Shown: piece after piece, positions 61,200 through 64,000 of the stretch
Position numbering within the stretch: position 1 is the first letter of the stretch
How the letters are laid out: each line of letters begins with the position of its first letter
From: Streptomyces caniscabiei
GTDB taxonomy: Bacteria; Actinomycetota; Actinomycetes; Streptomycetales; Streptomycetaceae
DNA: 64,000 bases
Reading direction: 5' to 3'
NCBI RefSeq assembly: GCF_014930365.1
Contig: NZ_JABXWI010000023.1
Location: 58,939-122,938, forward strand
Position numbers and translations under genes: made by a program
Notes under the pieces: generated by a model
The model's input: only the letters and a program-made list of their open reading frames with translations
What the model was told of the DNA's origin: nothing
Database searches by the model: none

Positions 61200-62237
61200 T
61201 CAGACGGAGGGCGGCGGTGCGGTGGAGCCGCGGACGATCAGTTCGACGGGTGGGTCGTTCGCCGGAGGCAGTGCGGTGTCGGGTTTCTCCATGGCGTGGA
61301 GGAGGAGCCGGATCCCTTCGCTCGACGCCGCCTCGAAGGGCTGACGGGCGCTGGTCAGCGGCGGGGAGACGTAGGCGAAGACGGGGTTGCCGTCGAAACC
61401 GACGACACTGACGTCCTCCGGCACCCGGCGACCGCTTTCCCGCAGGCCGTGGATCAGCCCGATGGCCATCTCGTCGCCCGCGGCGAACACCGCGGTCACC
61501 GAGCGGTCCGAGGCCAGCCCGAGGCCCGCGGCATACCCGGAGTCCGCCGACCAGTCACCGTTCAGCACGGGCGGTTCATGCGCGCCCCGGGCCGCCAGCG
61601 CCGCCCGCCACCCCTCGATGCGGTCCTTGGTGGCGTACCACCGGCGTGGACCGGCGAGGTGATGGACGGTCGTGTGCCCCAGGTCCAGCAGGTGTTCGGT
61701 TGCCGCGCGGGCCAGCTGATGGGCACCCACGCCGACGGTCAGTGTCCGGGCGGCGGTGAAGGCGGGCGGCGCTCCGACGAAGAGGACCGGCACATCGACG
61801 CCGAGCGGGACGTCACCCTCGACGATGGGTACGGAGACGACGATGCCGTCCACGCCCTGCTCCAGGAGTGACTCCAGCGCGCCGGCGATGCTTCGCGGGT
61901 CGCCGTCCGGGGTGTTGACGACGCGCAGCGCGTAACCGGCGTCCCGTACGGCCTGTTCGATGCCCACCAGCAGGGAAGCGGTTCCGTACCCGGCTGTTGC
62001 CAGCGCGACCACACCGATGGACCGGGTGCGGCCGGAGGCAAGCGCCCTGGCCGCGTGGTTCAGCCGGTAGCCGAGTTCCTCGGCGGCCGCCAGGACACGC
62101 CGGCGGGACTCGTCGGAGACGTACGGCTCGTCGTTGAGGACCCGGGAGACCGTCTTGCGTGAGACACCGGCCAGCCTGGCCACGTCCTCACTGCGCGGCG
62201 CGGAGGACGCCGCGCTGCGCTCCACCCCTGTTGTCAT
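61200..62237 (-). CDS. LacI-family transcriptional regulator
   Basis: 345 residues. The N-terminal helix-turn-helix SEDVARLAGVSRKTVSRVLN and hinge helix region LNHAARALASGRTRSIGVVA are canonical. A periplasmic-binding-like sugar domain follows (VDGIVVSVPIVEGDV, TEHLLDLGHTTVHHLAGPR, AVFAAGDEMAIGLIHGLRES, VSVVGFDGNP). It stands between the Asp-box/ricin glycosidase and a divergent sugar-binding protein gene. A tandem palindromic site in its upstream region fits its own operator. Confidence 0.93.
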   Translation of the reverse strand: MTTGVERSAASSAPRSEDVARLAGVSRKTVSRVLNDEPYVSDESRRRVLAAAEELGYRLNHAARALASGRTRSIGVVALATAGYGTASLLVGIEQAVRDAGYALRVVNTPDGDPRSIAGALESLLEQGVDGIVVSVPIVEGDVPLGVDVPVLFVGAPPAFTAARTLTVGVGAHQLARAATEHLLDLGHTTVHHLAGPRRWYATKDRIEGWRAALAARGAHEPPVLNGDWSADSGYAAGLGLASDRSVTAVFAAGDEMAIGLIHGLRESGRRVPEDVSVVGFDGNPVFAYVSPPLTSARQPFEAASSEGIRLLLHAMEKPDTALPPANDPPVELIVRGSTAPPPSV

Positions 62238-62744
62238 GAAGGCTCCTCATGGCCGAGTGTTCGCCATCGAACGAGGTCAGATTAATGACCGCGCGGTCTG
62301 ACCGCGCGGTCAATGTCTACGCACAAGCCGAGCGCGCGTCAAGAGTTCACGCGACGACACTTGCCGACGGGTGCGAGAGAACGTCGGGGCCTGCGGTCGG
62401 GCGGAGGGGGTGCGCCGGGCGCCCGAGAGGGTACATCCCAGGCACATTCCTGCAGCTCAGTTGGCCTGCTCGGGATACGGAAAGCCTCGACGGCCAGCCC
62501 GGTCAACCCTGTTCCTCGGCCCCGGATGCCGGCACTTCGGGCTCCTGGCCGGACCGGATGCGTCGCACATCGCCCGGCGCGAAGTCTTGACAGCCGGTAC
62601 ATGAAGCGTTCACGCTTCCTGGCGTCCACCGATCGCATTTGTTCGATCGTGTTTGGTTCTGGCCGTGCAGCGGCCACTGCTCCGCCCACCCTCTTCGGCT
62701 GACGCGCCAAGTCTGGGTACCGCCAGCCCCGTCAGGAGTCGAAA
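62238..62744. other. 507-base divergent promoter region of LacI and the ABC sugar transporter
   Basis: No gene recognised. Contains the tandem LacI-type operator at 62287-62311, 50 bases upstream of the LacI start. Confidence 0.5.
62287..62311. promoter_or_regulatory. Tandem perfect palindromes, LacI operator
   Basis: GACCGCGCGGTC, a 12-base perfect palindrome with central CG, occurs at 62287-62298 and 62300-62311, separated by one T. The position just upstream of lacI-type gene and in the divergent region suggests autoregulation and control of the transporter. Confidence 0.65.
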
Positions 62745-64000
62745 TGCACCCTTCATCCCTTGGTCGGTCCATGCCTGGCACCAGCCGCCGTACCGTGCTC
62801 CGCGGACTCGGCGGAGCCACGCTCCTGGGTGCCGGCATCCCCTTGCTGAGTGCCTGCGCAGGCGGCTCGGAGTCGTCGGGCACCAAGACCGTCACCGTGG
62901 GCTCCAACGCGTCCGACGCCGTCCCGAAGAAGGGGTACGCCGACATCTACGCGGCCTTCACCAAGCAGTCCGGGATCGCGGTCGACATCAACACCAAGGA
63001 CCACAACACCTTCCAGGAGCAGATCAACACCTACCTCCAGGGCACGCCGGACGACGTGTTCCAGTGGTTCGCCGGCTACCGGATGCAGTTCTTCGCGGCC
63101 AAGGGGCTCGCCTCCCCGATCGACGACGTGTGGAAGACGATCGGCGGCAACTTCCCCTCGGCGATGCACGACCTGAGCAAGGGGCAGGACGGCAAGTACT
63201 ACCTGGTGCCCCTCACCACGTCCCCGTGGGCGGTCTTCTACCGCAAGAGTGTCTTCCGGCAGTACGGCTACGAGGTCCCCGCCACGTGGGACGCGTACGT
63301 CTCCCTGTGCAGGCGGATGAAGAAGGACGGCCTCGTCCCGATCGCGTACGGCGACAAGGACGCCTGGCCGGCGATGGGCACCTTCGACCAGATCAACTTC
63401 CGTCTCAACGGCTATGACTTCCATGTCGAGTTGATGGCGGGCAAGGCCTCGTGGACCGATGCGAAGGTCCGCAAGGTCTTCGACACCTGGGCCGAGACCC
63501 TGCCCTACCACCAGGAGGGCGCGGTCGGCCGTACCTGGCAGGACGCCGCACAGACCCTGGTGGCCAAGAAGGCCGGCATGTACATGCTCGGCATGTTCGT
63601 GGCCCAGCAGTTCACGAACCAGGCGGACCTGGACGACCTCGACTTCTTCGCCTTCCCCGAGATCGACCCGGCGTACGGGCAGGACACCGTCGAGGCCCCC
63701 ACCGACGGCATCATGCTCAGCAAGAAGCCCGCCAACCGCGCCGGATCCGTCAAGCTGCTCGAATTCCTGGGTACGGCGCAGGCCGAGGAGATCTACCTGA
63801 AGGCCGACCCGAGCCTGATCGCCGCCTCCACGAAGGCCGACACCTCCGGCTACAGCGCCCTTCAGAAGAAGGGCTACGAGATGATCAGCCAGGCGAAGCA
63901 TCTCACCCAGTTCATGGACCGCGACAGCCGCCCGGACTTCACCTCCACGGTGATGCAGCCGGCGCTGCAGAAGTTCATCCGCGACCCCAAGGGCGTCGAC
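62745..64000 (+). CDS. ABC sugar transporter substrate-binding lipoprotein (3' end outside the window)
   Basis: At least 418 residues. N terminus MHPSSLGRSMPGTSRRTVLR with Tat motif RRTVLRG and lipobox LLSAC, so a Tat-exported lipoprotein. The mature part is a CUT1-type carbohydrate-binding protein: VDINTKDHNTFQEQINTYLQ, DDVFQWFAGYRMQFFAAKGL, DGKYYLVPLTTSPWAVFYRK, FRQYGYEVPATWDAYVSLC, MYMLGMFVAQQF. ATG at 62745 after CAGGAG. It is divergent from LacI, and transport permeases probably follow past the window. The sugar is likely the one released by the neighbouring glycosidase. Confidence 0.92.

Overview
The window comes from a very G+C-rich actinomycete, almost certainly a Streptomyces. The codon third positions are strongly G/C. 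Start codons are a mix of ATG, GTG and TTG behind AGGAG-type ribosome sites. The gene families are typical of the genus: a Hanks-type kinase with an extracellular tail, an ECF52-like sigma/anti-sigma/lectin protein, secreted subtilases, ricin-domain glycosidases, and Tat and lipobox exports. One secreted peptidoglycan-binding protein carries a TTA codon, the signature of bldA control. Many hypothetical genes, gene remnants and carbohydrate-active enzymes suggest accessory chromosome (arm-like) territory rather than the core; this is an inference.

Layout. 1-3137: fatty-acid desaturase and its flavin/2Fe-2S reductase, divergent from a PucR-type regulator. 3302-6153: FAD oxidoreductase convergent with an iron-sulfur bacterial cryptochrome/photolyase. 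6351-6991: ribbon-helix-helix plus degenerate Fic/Doc toxin-antitoxin pair with a palindromic operator. 7002-11325: HEAT-repeat protein, PIG-L deacetylase, HxlR regulator divergent from a methyltransferase. 11356-14346: GH115 alpha-glucuronidase with a LacI-type operator upstream. 15097-21146: Ser/Thr kinase, MerR-sliding clamp fusion, and a DUF485-like/SSS acetate-type permease operon. 21342-22705: PadR regulator, an HD fragment, and a deletion scar joining TetR and SDR remnants. 22868-24996: DUF4259 protein, a tRNA-Trp(CCA), an ATP-dependent DNA ligase, a DksA-like protein. 25397-28667: secreted and small proteins and a 5'-truncated NmrA-type gene. 29131-30693: sigma/anti-sigma/lectin protein. 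30841-33487: a visibly decaying minus-strand operon (DsbA-like pseudogene, MBL hydrolase, two NTF2-fold proteins, GNAT). 34004-48409: two large secreted subtilases, GNAT, two unknown proteins, MFS transporter plus MFS remnant, and a polysaccharide deacetylase. 48642-50524: Lrp/AsnC divergent from an M20 peptidase. 51574-53218: a phage-like cassette of two peptidoglycan hydrolases sharing a C-terminal module, with a small acidic protein between them. 53330-64000: MerR regulator, GH32 fructan hydrolase with a large insertion, secreted proteins, Asp-box/ricin glycosidase, LacI regulator with a tandem palindromic operator, and the start of an ABC sugar transporter.

Working together. The window is rich in extracellular polymer degradation: glucuronoxylan (GH115), fructan (GH32), a probable arabinan-type substrate (Asp-box/ricin protein), protein (two subtilases, M20) and amino-sugar polymers (NodB deacetylase). 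Uptake is through the CUT1-type binding protein and regulation through LacI-type operators. The main candidates for something less described are the twin-lysin cassette, the MerR-sliding clamp fusion, the sigma/anti-sigma/lectin protein and the degenerate Fic toxin module. Several loci show recent decay (frameshifts, lost 5' ends).
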